From: UBA1672 sp964352665
GTDB taxonomy: Bacteria; Pseudomonadota; Alphaproteobacteria; Micavibrionales; Micavibrionaceae
DNA length: 64,000 bases
NCBI GenBank assembly: GCA_964352665.1
Contig: CAYGSJ010000005.1
Span: 62,001-126,000, forward strand
Direction of reading: 5' to 3'
This document shows, piece after piece, positions 17,304 through 26,986 of this stretch. The position numbers and the translations under genes were made by a program. Position 1 is the first letter of the stretch. The number at the start of each line of letters is the position of its first letter. Under the pieces are notes generated by a model. That model saw only the letters and a list, made by a program, of their open reading frames with translations. It was not told where the DNA came from and did no database searches.

Positions 17304-20300
17304 ATGGCTATAGATGGTAATAACGTTATAAAATACACTATTCTCCCTGGAGTTTTTCCAAGGGTAAAGGACTTCCTGCGTTCTGGTTTTTCCTTTCTGG
17401 CAGGTATAATTGCCGTTATTTACGGCAATGTTGGTTTACTCCCTCCCAATCACTCTTATCTTAATGCCCAGAATTATGGGCGATTTGGTATACGCCACGT
17501 GATTGCGGAAGCAGCAAATAATTTGACTTTTGACCGTAAACATCTTGACCAGATCATTCTGTTTTTTACCATTTTAATGGGTCTTGGGCTTGTTGTGGTA
17601 CAGATATTCCTTGTGATTTTGTCCGTTGCTTCAACACCGGTAATGGCAAGCACATTATACAGTATATTTTTAACAACACCGATTGGCCATACACCGTCAC
17701 AAGACATTGCCTTTATCGTTCTGGACAAGGTGTTTGGCGTTATGGCTTCTTCCGGAACAGGGAGCACAGTAGGTTTTTATAACTCCTGTGTTGCCGATCT
17801 CGGTACGCCGTGTTTAGACATGAAAGGCATTCCGATTGCGTCCCCGACGGTGTATCCGACACCTATGCAATTGGCTCTGCATAGTATGCTTCACTTCTAT
17901 ACCCTTGGAATCGTCTTTATCGCCGGTGTTATAATATTGTACTATATTACGTCGATTATCGGAGAAACAGTAACAACAGGAACACCATTCGGGCGTCGTT
18001 TCAATCGTGCTTGGGCGGTGCCGCGCCTTATTGCTTTCTTTGCTCTTATTGCTCCCATAAGTACAGCAGGAAATAACGCCGGTATCAACGTAGCGCAGCT
18101 ATTTGTCTTCGCTTCTGCCAAGTACGGCTCTAACATGGCAACAAATGTATGGCTCAACTTTAATGATGCTGCTGTTGGCACAGTGCCCGAATTTCTTGGC
18201 GAAAGAAAAGAAATGGTTGCATATCTCCGCCCGCCTGAATCGGGGGGACTAACACAATTCATGCACCTTGTGCGTCTTTGCATTGTGGCTGAAAAAGTTG
18301 TGAACGGTATTGATATTTATCCTTACCTCATAAGACCTCATAATGATGATACAACACCCGTTAGTTTGCATACTGGCGCAGCTGCTACCTTTGCCAATAT
18401 GGGTGGCACAACCAATGATTATCTGGACTACTTTGCCGGAACATCAACACTGGAGAATGCCGCGATATTCTCCCGATACAACACAATAATATTACGCTTT
18501 GGCCACCGCAATCCACCGCAGTCAGAATCTGCAGACCCTTCAGGTGTAGCCGGTGCACCGGCTACACAAGTGCTTGAACCCAACCAAAGATTTGATGCTT
18601 ATACAGAACATTGGGCCTATGTTGAACCAACATGTGGGGAATTACAGTTTGATTTGACATCTCTCGACAAGTTTATCATTGGACCGGCACCAGGCGGTGT
18701 TTACGGGATACAGGAAAACTTTTACGAAGCAATATGGGATTATCTAGGCGCAGAAGAAACAGCCGCCGATGAAACTGTTATGTGTATGATCAAGTCAACA
18801 TTGCCATACGATCAGGATCCGGCTTGTATTGATCAGAGCTATTCTGTATCGCCGCCAAGACAATTTGTTTTTACATCTCCAACCAAACTGCTGACGGTCA
18901 ACGCATCAAGAGCGGATATAGAGCTATTCGATGCTTTGAACGAATATTATATCAATGGATTGGTATATGACTGGACATCTCTTACGGCATCACTGAACCC
19001 GTATACTATGGAAGAGTTGTTAAATGCTGTTGCTGACGGAACGTATAAAGGAAACCTCCTTATGCCTTCCGCCCTTAGAGAAAGAGGGTGGGCTGCGGCT
19101 GCTCTATGGTATAACAGAATTGCAGAACTGAATGGTGTCGTCAGTGCGGCAATGCAAAACATGCCGCGCGTTTTCGTATACCCAAAGGTTATGGAACAAA
19201 TTGCAGACCAGCATAAAACGCATGATGCAAACTTTTCCTATGGAGACCGCTTCAATCCACGTCTCCAAAACGGAAAAATGGCAGATTTACCAAGACCAGG
19301 GGACCAGTATCTTGCGGCGCTGTACTACAGTGACTTTAAATTCTGGACCGGGACTGATGTGCAGGAGACGGTTTTCACACGATCTTCAAAGAATGCTGTT
19401 ATAGATTTCATAAACACGGTTTTCGGAACCAATGGTCTTTTGAATATCTATGATAATAAAGGCGCGCACCCGCTTGCAATGCTGAGTTCTGCCGGAAAAT
19501 CTATTGTTGATGCCTCTTTGCGTAATCTATTTGCAGGTATTATCGGGCAAGGTATCGGAGAGATCCTATCTGATGAATTTATCGGAAAATTAGGACAGGC
19601 AGGGGGAGAATTTTTAGTACAGTTCAGCCTTATTACTTTGTCCATTGGCTTTATGCTGTATTACGTTTTGCCTATCTTGCCGTTTATTTATTTCTTCTTT
19701 GCCTTTAGTGGATGGATCAAAAGTATATTCGAAGCCGTCGTGGCCATGCCGCTTTGGGCACTGGCGCATATCAAGATTGATGGGGAAGGACTGCCGGGAC
19801 CGCTTGCCACAAACGGCTATTTCTTGCTCTTTGAAATTCTGCTGCGACCGACTTTGATAATCGTCGGATTACTGGCTAGTATTGCTCTCTTTACGGCGCT
19901 GGTGGATACACTGCACGAAGTTTTTGAACTTCTGGTGTTCACCGCGACTGGTTATGATATGAAAATTGAGATATTCTTCCCTGCAACCGTTTCCATGCCG
20001 GGCGGAGACAGTATTGACTACTGGCGCAGCCCCATAGATGAGCTGTTCTATACAGTCATTTACGTTGTGCTTGTCTATATGATCGGGCTGTCCTGTTTCA
20101 AACTGGTTGATGAAATTCCGAATGCGATTATGCGCTGGATGGGCGTGACCGTCAGTACATTCCAGGAAACGGCAGGAGACCCTGCAGGTAAGCTGGCCAG
20201 CCAGATGTACAGATCAACCCAAATGGCAAATGCACAAGTAACAACGATGATTGCCAGAATGAAGGGTGGAAATTCCTCGGCTGTTCAAGATCAGGCTGTT

Positions 20301-20318
20301 ATTCAGGGACTGGCCTAA
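17304..20318 (+). CDS. DotA/TraY-like type IV secretion membrane protein, paralog 3
   Basis: The 1004-residue product again has G-R-F-G-I-R-H-V-I-A-E-A, H-L-D-Q-I-I-L-F-F, T-P-F-G-R-R-F-N-R-A-W-A, A-S-A-K-Y-G-S-N-M-A-T, G-W-A-A-A-A-L-W-Y-N-R-I-A-E-L-N-G and the C-terminal F-I-Y-F-F-F-A-F-S-G-W-I-K-S-I-F-E-A cluster near residue 775 onward. It starts only 18 bases after paralog 2, implying one operon. Its second membrane block departs most from the other two (an insertion around N-N-A-G-I-N-V). It is convergent with mlaC, 11 bases away, so the array ends here without other secretion genes. Confidence 0.75.
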   Translation: MAIDGNNVIKYTILPGVFPRVKDFLRSGFSFLAGIIAVIYGNVGLLPPNHSYLNAQNYGRFGIRHVIAEAANNLTFDRKHLDQIILFFTILMGLGLVVVQIFLVILSVASTPVMASTLYSIFLTTPIGHTPSQDIAFIVLDKVFGVMASSGTGSTVGFYNSCVADLGTPCLDMKGIPIASPTVYPTPMQLALHSMLHFYTLGIVFIAGVIILYYITSIIGETVTTGTPFGRRFNRAWAVPRLIAFFALIAPISTAGNNAGINVAQLFVFASAKYGSNMATNVWLNFNDAAVGTVPEFLGERKEMVAYLRPPESGGLTQFMHLVRLCIVAEKVVNGIDIYPYLIRPHNDDTTPVSLHTGAAATFANMGGTTNDYLDYFAGTSTLENAAIFSRYNTIILRFGHRNPPQSESADPSGVAGAPATQVLEPNQRFDAYTEHWAYVEPTCGELQFDLTSLDKFIIGPAPGGVYGIQENFYEAIWDYLGAEETAADETVMCMIKSTLPYDQDPACIDQSYSVSPPRQFVFTSPTKLLTVNASRADIELFDALNEYYINGLVYDWTSLTASLNPYTMEELLNAVADGTYKGNLLMPSALRERGWAAAALWYNRIAELNGVVSAAMQNMPRVFVYPKVMEQIADQHKTHDANFSYGDRFNPRLQNGKMADLPRPGDQYLAALYYSDFKFWTGTDVQETVFTRSSKNAVIDFINTVFGTNGLLNIYDNKGAHPLAMLSSAGKSIVDASLRNLFAGIIGQGIGEILSDEFIGKLGQAGGEFLVQFSLITLSIGFMLYYVLPILPFIYFFFAFSGWIKSIFEAVVAMPLWALAHIKIDGEGLPGPLATNGYFLLFEILLRPTLIIVGLLASIALFTALVDTLHEVFELLVFTATGYDMKIEIFFPATVSMPGGDSIDYWRSPIDELFYTVIYVVLVYMIGLSCFKLVDEIPNAIMRWMGVTVSTFQETAGDPAGKLASQMYRSTQMANAQVTTMIARMKGGNSSAVQDQAVIQGLA

Positions 20319-20329
20319 AAAATCTTATA

Positions 20330-20992
20330 TTATTTATGTTCGGAAGATCGCAAATGTTCAAGCAGGACATCTATGCTGCCGCCGCCGCGCTGTATGACCG
20401 AGGCGAAGTCGGAACGTTGCGTCAGGGACATACTTACGCCCTCGACGATGATATCAACGATTTTCAGCTGGCCATCCTTTTTTTGTCGCACCCGCCAGTC
20501 AATGGAAATCTTTGGGCCGCTTTGGGGAACAAGAACAGAGGAGACCAGAGTGTCTGATTTTCCTTCTGGCCGTGCAGCAACAACGTCCAGTTCTTCCCCG
20601 TTATAATCGCTGAAACGTTTGGAATAAACGCGCACGATCATATCTTCGAAAAGATCGAGATATTCCTTTTGCTGTTTCTGGGAACTGGTCTTCCAATATC
20701 GTCCCAAGGCAAAGCGTCCTATGGTCTTCATATCAAAATTTTTGTTAAGAAGCACTCGGAATTTCTTCTCTCTCTGATCTAGTGAAAGAGCTTCATCGCT
20801 GATAAGACCGATGCCTTCGGAAGATAGATTTGAAACAAAGCTGCGGGATTTATCCTCGAGAGCGCTGCCATTAACGAAAACGACATGACCGCCAGTATCG
20901 TGACCGATAAACAGGGGCGCTGCGCCGACATTAATGGATATAAACACAAGGGCAGCAGTCGTTGCCGATAAAATGTACTTACGGGTTGTCAA
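20330..20992 (-). CDS. mlaC: MlaC-type periplasmic phospholipid-binding protein
   Basis: MlaC shuttles phospholipids between the outer-membrane MlaA complex and the inner-membrane MlaFEDB transporter. The 220-residue protein has a signal peptide (about 1-24) and the family core: F-x-x-L-L-N-K-N-F-D-M-K-T-I-G-R-F-A-L-G-R-Y-W and the later Y-S-x-R-F-S-D-Y-N-G-E. The TTG start at 20992 is chosen because AGGAG lies 6 bases upstream. It follows mlaA after 74 bases on the same strand, so the two are probably one unit. The inner-membrane transporter genes are not in the window. Confidence 0.9.
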   Translation of the reverse strand: MTTRKYILSATTAALVFISINVGAAPLFIGHDTGGHVVFVNGSALEDKSRSFVSNLSSEGIGLISDEALSLDQREKKFRVLLNKNFDMKTIGRFALGRYWKTSSQKQQKEYLDLFEDMIVRVYSKRFSDYNGEELDVVAARPEGKSDTLVSSVLVPQSGPKISIDWRVRQKKDGQLKIVDIIVEGVSMSLTQRSDFASVIQRGGGSIDVLLEHLRSSEHK

Positions 20993-21066
20993 AGGTATCT
21001 CCTAAAAAGACTCAAACACAAACTTCATTATACTAAAAGATTCCTTAAATAACCTAAAAGAAAACT

Positions 21067-21876
21067 CTATTCATCCTCATAATACGGAATGGCAGGAATA
21101 GAAGTTTGTGCAGTGCCCTTATGATCTAAAATAAGAGCCTGCCTATGCTGGTAATATGTGCTTCGCACAGCCGCATAGTAGTCAAACGAGCTGGATTCCA
21201 GATCATTCAAGGCATCCATGAGCGATTCTCGAAGATCGAGATACTCGACGCCGAATTTGGCGTAATAAATATCTTCATGGTCTGTATTAAACAAATACCA
21301 ACGTAGAGGGTCAGCGATAGAATCCACAAAATACCCGCTGTAATCACGCATAGAAGATGGGCCGATAAACGGTGCCACAATATACGGGCCATACCCCACG
21401 CCCCAAACAGCAAGAGTTTGGCCAAAATCTTCGGGTTCGTATTCTATGCCTTCATAGCCGGCAACATCAAACAGGCCGGCAACACCAACCGTCGTGTTGA
21501 TTACGGCACGTAAAACAACATCTTTTGCACCTCCCAAATCACCTTGTAAAACTTGGTTTGCAAGCGTAATAGGACTTTTCAGATTTCTCAGGAAATTTCG
21601 AATACCACTTCTGACTGGCTCAGGGGCGACAGCCCTGTATCCCTTAACAACCGGATGGATGATTGTTTTATCAACGGCACGGTTAAAGGCCATAACCTGA
21701 CGGTTTTGGTTTTCGAAAGGGTCTTGAATCTCTATACCGGCCTCATAAATCGTATTAGGACCGCTCGCCGTCGCACAGGCGGCAAGATTTATACTTGCCA
21801 TAATCATAAGGCAAATACGTGAAAACCCCGGAAAATCTAAAAGATTGCGGGATTCTTGGCTTGAATAAAGTCTCAT
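21067..21876 (-). CDS. mlaA: MlaA (VacJ) family outer-membrane lipoprotein
   Basis: MlaA removes phospholipids from the outer leaflet of the outer membrane. The 269-residue product carries a late lipobox L-A-A-C after a short hydrophobic stretch (about residues 20-33), then D-P-F-E-N-x-N-R-x-V-M-A-F-N, N-F-L-R-N-L-K-S-P, F-G-Q-T-L-A-V-W-G-V-G-x-G-P-Y and R-D-Y-S-G, all diagnostic. AGGACC precedes ATG 21876. The N-terminal extension before the hydrophobic core is longer than usual, and an internal start at the M-I-M just before the core cannot be excluded. Confidence 0.93.
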   Translation of the reverse strand: MRLYSSQESRNLLDFPGFSRICLMIMASINLAACATASGPNTIYEAGIEIQDPFENQNRQVMAFNRAVDKTIIHPVVKGYRAVAPEPVRSGIRNFLRNLKSPITLANQVLQGDLGGAKDVVLRAVINTTVGVAGLFDVAGYEGIEYEPEDFGQTLAVWGVGYGPYIVAPFIGPSSMRDYSGYFVDSIADPLRWYLFNTDHEDIYYAKFGVEYLDLRESLMDALNDLESSSFDYYAAVRSTYYQHRQALILDHKGTAQTSIPAIPYYEDE

Positions 21877-22003
21877 GTGAGAGGTCCTGATTTTTATGAT
21901 TTAGATTCTTTACGCAGATATACCCTATACTTTAAGTATCATGTGTTGATTATCAATTGGTTAATATAAAAGCAATTAAAAAATTGTGTATGAACTTCCT
22001 CTC

Positions 22004-23164
22004 TTAACCATCTTCCAGATTCATCATCACAGAAAGTCCAAGAAGAAAGCAGATAAGGGCAGGAGACCAGGCCGCTAGTAACACCGGTATTTGCTGGGAT
22101 GATCCCATCGCCTGCAGGAATGAAGACATAAAAAACACAATAAATCCTATAAAAATGCCACTGGAAATCAGCAAAAAAGTGCCCCGAGATCTCGGGGGGC
22201 GCATAGAAACCGTTGCCGCCAGAAGAATCATCGCACAAAACATCAAAGGCTGTGCCAAAAGATTATGATAATAAACCTTTAGCCTTGTTGCATCAAATCC
22301 CGTTTGCTCCAGAGTCTTGATGTAGGCAGGTAGCTTCCAGAAAGACATGCTTTCGGGCGAAGAGAAGCTTTCCTCTATGTCTTGCGTTGTTAATGTGGTG
22401 GGCAAGTTATAAATCGTCACTTTTGTCGGGGCAGTTTGGCTTTTATGGACGGTGACCTCGTTCAAAGTCCACATATTATTCGCCAGCGTGGCGCTTTCTG
22501 CATCAATGCGCTGTAAAAAACGATCATTATCGGTAAAATAAAAGACAGAAACATCCTTTAAAATCCACGCGGGCTGCTGCACTTTTTGGGCATGAAGAAT
22601 GATATAGCCATCAACAAGCTCTGGCTCTTTTTGGCTGTTCTCGCCAGTATCACTGTTTTCAGGTATTTTGGATTCAATCAAAATGGCTTGCTTTAGCCAC
22701 AGGCCTTCCTGAAAAATAGCAATCTGGTTTTCCTGCCGTTTTAAATAAGTGCGCTCAAGATCTTCAAACTTTCCGATGAAAACCGCACCCACAGGGTTCA
22801 GAATGGTCATCTGGACAAGTCCGAATAAAATGGCCACTGCGCTAATAGGTAATAGGAACTGCCAGATTGAAAAACCGGAGGAGCGTACAACGATCAATTC
22901 ATAACGCCGTGTAAGCTGCCAGAATGTAAACATTGCGCTGAACAGAACACCAAAAGGAAACAGGGTTTGCGCTACTTCCGGTAATTTAAACAGACCCATC
23001 TGTAGAATAAGGCTCAATGTAACATCCGCATGTTTACTGCCGCGACGGATCAGTTCGACCGTGTCAAAAAGATAAATTACAACCAGCAGGGCTCCCAGTA
23101 AAATCAAAAGATTTACAAAATATCGTTTGGCAAGATAAAGGCTTAACGTAGTGGTAATTTTCAC
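22004..23164 (-). CDS. lptG: LPS export permease LptG
   Basis: LptG pairs with LptF and the LptB ATPase to extract lipopolysaccharide from the inner membrane. The 386-residue protein has N-terminal spans (about 15-33, 60-80, 100-120), a periplasmic beta-jellyroll domain and three C-terminal spans; the L-x-x-Y-L-A-K-R-Y-F N-terminus and R-R-Y-E-L-I-V-V-R-S-S-G-F-S coupling helix fit the YjgP/YjgQ family. Its GTG start overlaps the lptF stop by four bases (GTGA), indicating translational coupling. Confidence 0.93.
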   Translation of the reverse strand: MKITTTLSLYLAKRYFVNLLILLGALLVVIYLFDTVELIRRGSKHADVTLSLILQMGLFKLPEVAQTLFPFGVLFSAMFTFWQLTRRYELIVVRSSGFSIWQFLLPISAVAILFGLVQMTILNPVGAVFIGKFEDLERTYLKRQENQIAIFQEGLWLKQAILIESKIPENSDTGENSQKEPELVDGYIILHAQKVQQPAWILKDVSVFYFTDNDRFLQRIDAESATLANNMWTLNEVTVHKSQTAPTKVTIYNLPTTLTTQDIEESFSSPESMSFWKLPAYIKTLEQTGFDATRLKVYYHNLLAQPLMFCAMILLAATVSMRPPRSRGTFLLISSGIFIGFIVFFMSSFLQAMGSSQQIPVLLAAWSPALICFLLGLSVMMNLEDG

Positions 23165-24291
23165 GGCTTTAACCTTCTTGCTGGATAGAGGAGCTGGCGC
23201 CTGTATTTCTCACTGAATCCGCTTAGAAAGAACAGACATATTACAATCGGAACAAAAACCAGAACATACATAAAAATAAGACCCGCATTGCTATTTTGTG
23301 CAAGGTTATAGGCGGCAAGAAACATCCCTTGTATAAGCATGATCACAACAATCGAGGTGCCAATTTTGACAGTTTGCCCCCTTCGATCAACAGGGCCCAA
23401 CAACAATATTGTGAGCGCGATCAGAGGAAAAGCAAAGGCCAGAAGTGGCGCCAATAATCGCCGGTGAATTTCAATGGAAAAATTATGCAGATTTTCCAAA
23501 TCCCGCGCATTTCTGATGTCAGGCTTTAACAGTTGAAAAATTGTGCGCTCGTCCGGTTCGGCCCATCTTTTGCGCACTGGGCCAGCTTCGGGTAAGTCAA
23601 TTGTGTAACGATCAAAGGCAAGCCTTTGCAAAATCCCTGACTTCTTCTCATAGGATTGCCTTGAACCATCAAAAACGACAACCTGCTGACCACCTTCATT
23701 AGAAACGATCATCCCGCGCTTTGCTAAAACTGTTGAGGGTGGATTCGTTGTGTCGCGTGTATCATGAATCATAAGGCCGGCAAGTTCACCCTCGCTGGTG
23801 CGCTCGCGAATATAAACCGTCAGGCCCCTTCCAACCTGATTAAACACGCCTTCTTTAAACAGCAAAGTCGAAAACTCGGTTTTGAGTTGCTGGCGCATAA
23901 CCAGCATTTTAGAAAGGGAATAAGGCGCAAGCCACATGGTTATGCCCCACAAAATTACAGTGGTGATCAGCCCCATGATCAAAGCAGGTTTAGCAAGATC
24001 AAAAGCAGAGAAGCCGGTTGAACGCATCGCGATCAGTTCCGAGTCCAGCGTCATTTTATTATAAAGGAACAAGGTGGCCGACATCACAGAGATCGGCAAA
24101 ATGACTTCGAAAAATCTTGGCAGGGCAAGGCTGGTCAGCAGGAAAAACGCGCTGCCGGACGATCCTGCGCTAATAACAATCTCCAGAAACTTAAGGGATT
24201 GCGTCAAAAAAATGACAAAAGCAAGAATCACGGCCACAAATGTTGTGGCGATCAGTAAATTCCGTAAAAGGCAAAAATCAAGAATTTTCAT
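23161..24291 (-). CDS. lptF: LPS export permease LptF
   Basis: This is the partner permease of LptG. The 376-residue protein shows the same six-span layout with a central periplasmic domain; the coupling motif L-D-S-E-L-I-A-M-R-S-T-G-F-S-A lies after the third span near residue 100. It is the first gene of the lptF-lptG pair and is divergent from pepA with a 95-base intergenic region, an arrangement common in alphaproteobacteria. Confidence 0.93.
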   Translation of the reverse strand: MKILDFCLLRNLLIATTFVAVILAFVIFLTQSLKFLEIVISAGSSGSAFFLLTSLALPRFFEVILPISVMSATLFLYNKMTLDSELIAMRSTGFSAFDLAKPALIMGLITTVILWGITMWLAPYSLSKMLVMRQQLKTEFSTLLFKEGVFNQVGRGLTVYIRERTSEGELAGLMIHDTRDTTNPPSTVLAKRGMIVSNEGGQQVVVFDGSRQSYEKKSGILQRLAFDRYTIDLPEAGPVRKRWAEPDERTIFQLLKPDIRNARDLENLHNFSIEIHRRLLAPLLAFAFPLIALTILLLGPVDRRGQTVKIGTSIVVIMLIQGMFLAAYNLAQNSNAGLIFMYVLVFVPIVICLFFLSGFSEKYRRQLLYPARRLKP

Positions 24292-24386
24292 GCTGTTGGT
24301 CTGTTCATGCTGGCCATTTCAATAAAAGCGACTATAGTATGTGTCCATCAATAAATACGAAAACAGTTTACCATCAGGATTGGAAT

Positions 24387-25901
24387 ATGACAGTCGAGAT
24401 TTCATTTTCTAAAGCACCCCAAAAAAACACGGATGCGGCCGTGTTATGTTTTTACGATGACAAGGAGCCCTGTTCCTCTGTCGGATCACTAAACTATGAA
24501 TTCAAGGGGTTTGTAGATCATGTGATTGAAAAAAGCAAAAGTTTTACCGGAAAATCGGGGCAAATCGAAATTCTGATGCTGCCCGAGGAAACCCCGTATT
24601 CTTATCTGATTTTGTTTGGATGTGGCGACAAGCAAAAGCTGAACAGAATTGAATCAGAGAAATTGGGTGGCAAATTGCTTACGGCTCTGGAGAGCAAAAA
24701 AATTGAATCAATCGAGTTCTATGTCGATAATGCACTAACCAATTCTGCTGAATTTGCAACAGGTGTGGCGACAGGGTTAAAGCTGAAATCCTATAAATTC
24801 GAACTGTATCAATCAGAAAAGCCTGACGAAGACGGAAAAAAGATGCCAATGAAAAAGGCACATTTCGTTCTCTTCGACAGTGATCGTTCCAGCGAGGATT
24901 ACGCTTTCGAAGCAAGCGCGATAGAAGGTACGTTCTGGGCACGTGATCTAGTGAACGAGCCACCAAACGAGCTTTATCCCGATGCATATGCCAAGCGTAT
25001 CAAAGAACAATTGAAGCCATTGGGCGTCGAGATTGAAATTCTGGACGAGAAGAAAATGCGTAAACTCGGTATGGGTGCGCTTCTGGCTGTTGGGCAGGGA
25101 TCGGATAATCCGCCGCGTATGGTGATCATGCGCTGGAAAGGAAATAAAATGTCTTCGGAGGCCCCGCTTGCTTTTGTAGGGAAGGGCGTAACTTTTGATA
25201 CGGGCGGTATTTCCCTGAAACCTGGCGCCGGTATGGAAGAAATGAAAATGGATATGGGCGGGTCGGCTGCGGTTGTCGGGCTCATAAAATCTCTTGCACT
25301 GCGCAAGGCAAAGGTCAATGTCGTTGGTGTTGTCGGTCTTGTGGAAAACATGCCTTCTGCACGTGCCTATCGTCCGGCCGATATTGTGACATCATACTCC
25401 GGTAAAACCGTGGAGGTTCTTAATACCGACGCAGAAGGCCGCCTTGTACTGGCAGACGCGCTATCCTATGTGCAGGATATCTATGAACCATCGCTAATCG
25501 TTGATCTTGCCACATTGACCGGGGCCATGATCATTGCGCTGGGCAATGAATATTGCGGCACATTTGTAACCGACGATGCTATGTGGGAACAATTGGAACT
25601 TGCCGGCAAGAAAACAGACGAAAAACTCTGGCGTATGCCTTTGGACGAGATCTGGAAAAAAGATATGGAAGGGACCATTTCCGATACACAAAATATGGCG
25701 AAATCCGGCCGTGGAGCGGGGTCTTGCACCGCTGCGGGCTTCCTGTGGCACTTTATTAACGACGGCACACGCTGGGCGCATATGGATATTGCCGGTACAG
25801 CGTGGATCAAGACGGAAAAAGACGTGACGCCAAAATACGGCACCGGGTTCGGGGTGCGTGTGCTTAATCGCTTTGTCGCGGATAATTACGAACAAAGTTA
25901 A
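24387..25901 (+). CDS. pepA: Leucyl aminopeptidase (M17 family)
   Basis: A cytoplasmic two-metal aminopeptidase that releases N-terminal residues from peptides. ATG 24387 is chosen over upstream in-frame codons because it gives the usual 504 residues and has AGGATTGG just upstream. The catalytic domain contains G-K-G-V-T-F-D-T-G-G-I-S-L-K-P and, near residue 346, the family signature N-T-D-A-E-G-R-L. The adjacent lptF (divergent) and nearby holC match the familiar alphaproteobacterial order. Confidence 0.95.
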   Translation: MTVEISFSKAPQKNTDAAVLCFYDDKEPCSSVGSLNYEFKGFVDHVIEKSKSFTGKSGQIEILMLPEETPYSYLILFGCGDKQKLNRIESEKLGGKLLTALESKKIESIEFYVDNALTNSAEFATGVATGLKLKSYKFELYQSEKPDEDGKKMPMKKAHFVLFDSDRSSEDYAFEASAIEGTFWARDLVNEPPNELYPDAYAKRIKEQLKPLGVEIEILDEKKMRKLGMGALLAVGQGSDNPPRMVIMRWKGNKMSSEAPLAFVGKGVTFDTGGISLKPGAGMEEMKMDMGGSAAVVGLIKSLALRKAKVNVVGVVGLVENMPSARAYRPADIVTSYSGKTVEVLNTDAEGRLVLADALSYVQDIYEPSLIVDLATLTGAMIIALGNEYCGTFVTDDAMWEQLELAGKKTDEKLWRMPLDEIWKKDMEGTISDTQNMAKSGRGAGSCTAAGFLWHFINDGTRWAHMDIAGTAWIKTEKDVTPKYGTGFGVRVLNRFVADNYEQS

Positions 25902-25927
25902 AAACAAATATTTAAGTACAAATTGTT

Positions 25928-26986
25928 ATGAATCGAAAAACAATCACCACTGTGGATGAACTTGTGGATGAGGGCTTGATATCCTCTGAACAAAAAAGTG
26001 ATTATGATCGCCTCAAGAAAAAATACGACATCGCGATCACACCGCATATTCGAAAATTGATAACCGATAAAAATGATCCGGTCGGCAAACAATACATTCC
26101 TGATGTAAAGGAACTTGACACTTTACAAGATGAACAGTCCGATCCGATTGGGGATAAAAAACACGAACCTGTAAAGGGGATTGTTCACAGATACCCTGAT
26201 CGTGTTTTATTCAAGGTGGTCAATATATGCGCTGTGTATTGCCGCTATTGTTTTCGTCGTGAAATGATCGGACAGGGATCTGACCCTCTTCGTGACGAAG
26301 ATTTCGACGCGGCGATTACCTACATAAAAAGTCATCCCGAAATATGGGAGGTGATTTTAACGGGAGGTGACCCATTGGTCCTTTCCTCGCGGCGACTGCA
26401 AAAAATTATCGATGCAATAAATCAAATTGACCACGTAAAGGTGCTTCGGGTTCATACGCGCGTGCCAGTCGCAAAACCGGACCAAATCACAGAAACGATA
26501 ATATCCGTTTTGAAATCGTCAAGCAAAGCAATGCAAGTGGTTTTGCACGTTAATCATATAGGTGAACTGACGCATGAAGTGGAGCAAAAAATCATGACCC
26601 TTCGTGATGCAGGATGCATGGTTTTGTCGCAGTCGGTTCTCTTGAAGGATGTGAATGATGATGCAAAAATACTGGAACAACTTTTTAGAAAACTGGTCTT
26701 GTTGCACGTGCGCCCTTATTACATTCATCATCCCGATCGGGCAAAAGGGACCTCTCATTTTCGGGTCTCTTTAAAAAGAGGGCGAGAGCTCATGAAAGAG
26801 CTGCATGCGAATGTTTCGGGAATTTGTTTGCCAAAATATATGCTGGACATTCCGGGCGGGTATGGGAAAATTCCTGTTTGCGGGGGTGACGTGCGTACAG
26901 ATGATAATGAGTTATACACAATCGAAGATCATCATGGAAATGTCCATCTTTACAACGATCGGGTGAGTGAGGAAGATCAAGCATGA
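25928..26986 (+). CDS. KamA-family radical SAM protein (lysine 2,3-aminomutase-like)
   Basis: The protein uses a 4Fe-4S cluster, S-adenosylmethionine and PLP to shift an amino group on lysine. The C-A-V-Y-C-R-Y-C cluster motif lies at residues 101-108; E-V-I-L-T-G-G-D-P-L follows as in this family, with C-terminal H-P-D-R-A-K-G-T-x-H-F and D-I-P-G-G-Y-G-K-I-P. At 352 residues it is shorter than catabolic KamA and close to EpmB-type enzymes that beta-lysylate elongation factor P, but no epmA or efp is in the window, so the substrate is undecided. It sits between pepA and holC, overlapping the holC start by four bases (ATGA). Confidence 0.88.
   Translation: MNRKTITTVDELVDEGLISSEQKSDYDRLKKKYDIAITPHIRKLITDKNDPVGKQYIPDVKELDTLQDEQSDPIGDKKHEPVKGIVHRYPDRVLFKVVNICAVYCRYCFRREMIGQGSDPLRDEDFDAAITYIKSHPEIWEVILTGGDPLVLSSRRLQKIIDAINQIDHVKVLRVHTRVPVAKPDQITETIISVLKSSSKAMQVVLHVNHIGELTHEVEQKIMTLRDAGCMVLSQSVLLKDVNDDAKILEQLFRKLVLLHVRPYYIHHPDRAKGTSHFRVSLKRGRELMKELHANVSGICLPKYMLDIPGGYGKIPVCGGDVRTDDNELYTIEDHHGNVHLYNDRVSEEDQA

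Noticed and set aside
24240..24386. N-terminal extension of pepA across the lptF start
   Set aside because: It would overlap lptF on the other strand and exceed the normal family length; a good ribosome binding site precedes ATG 24387.
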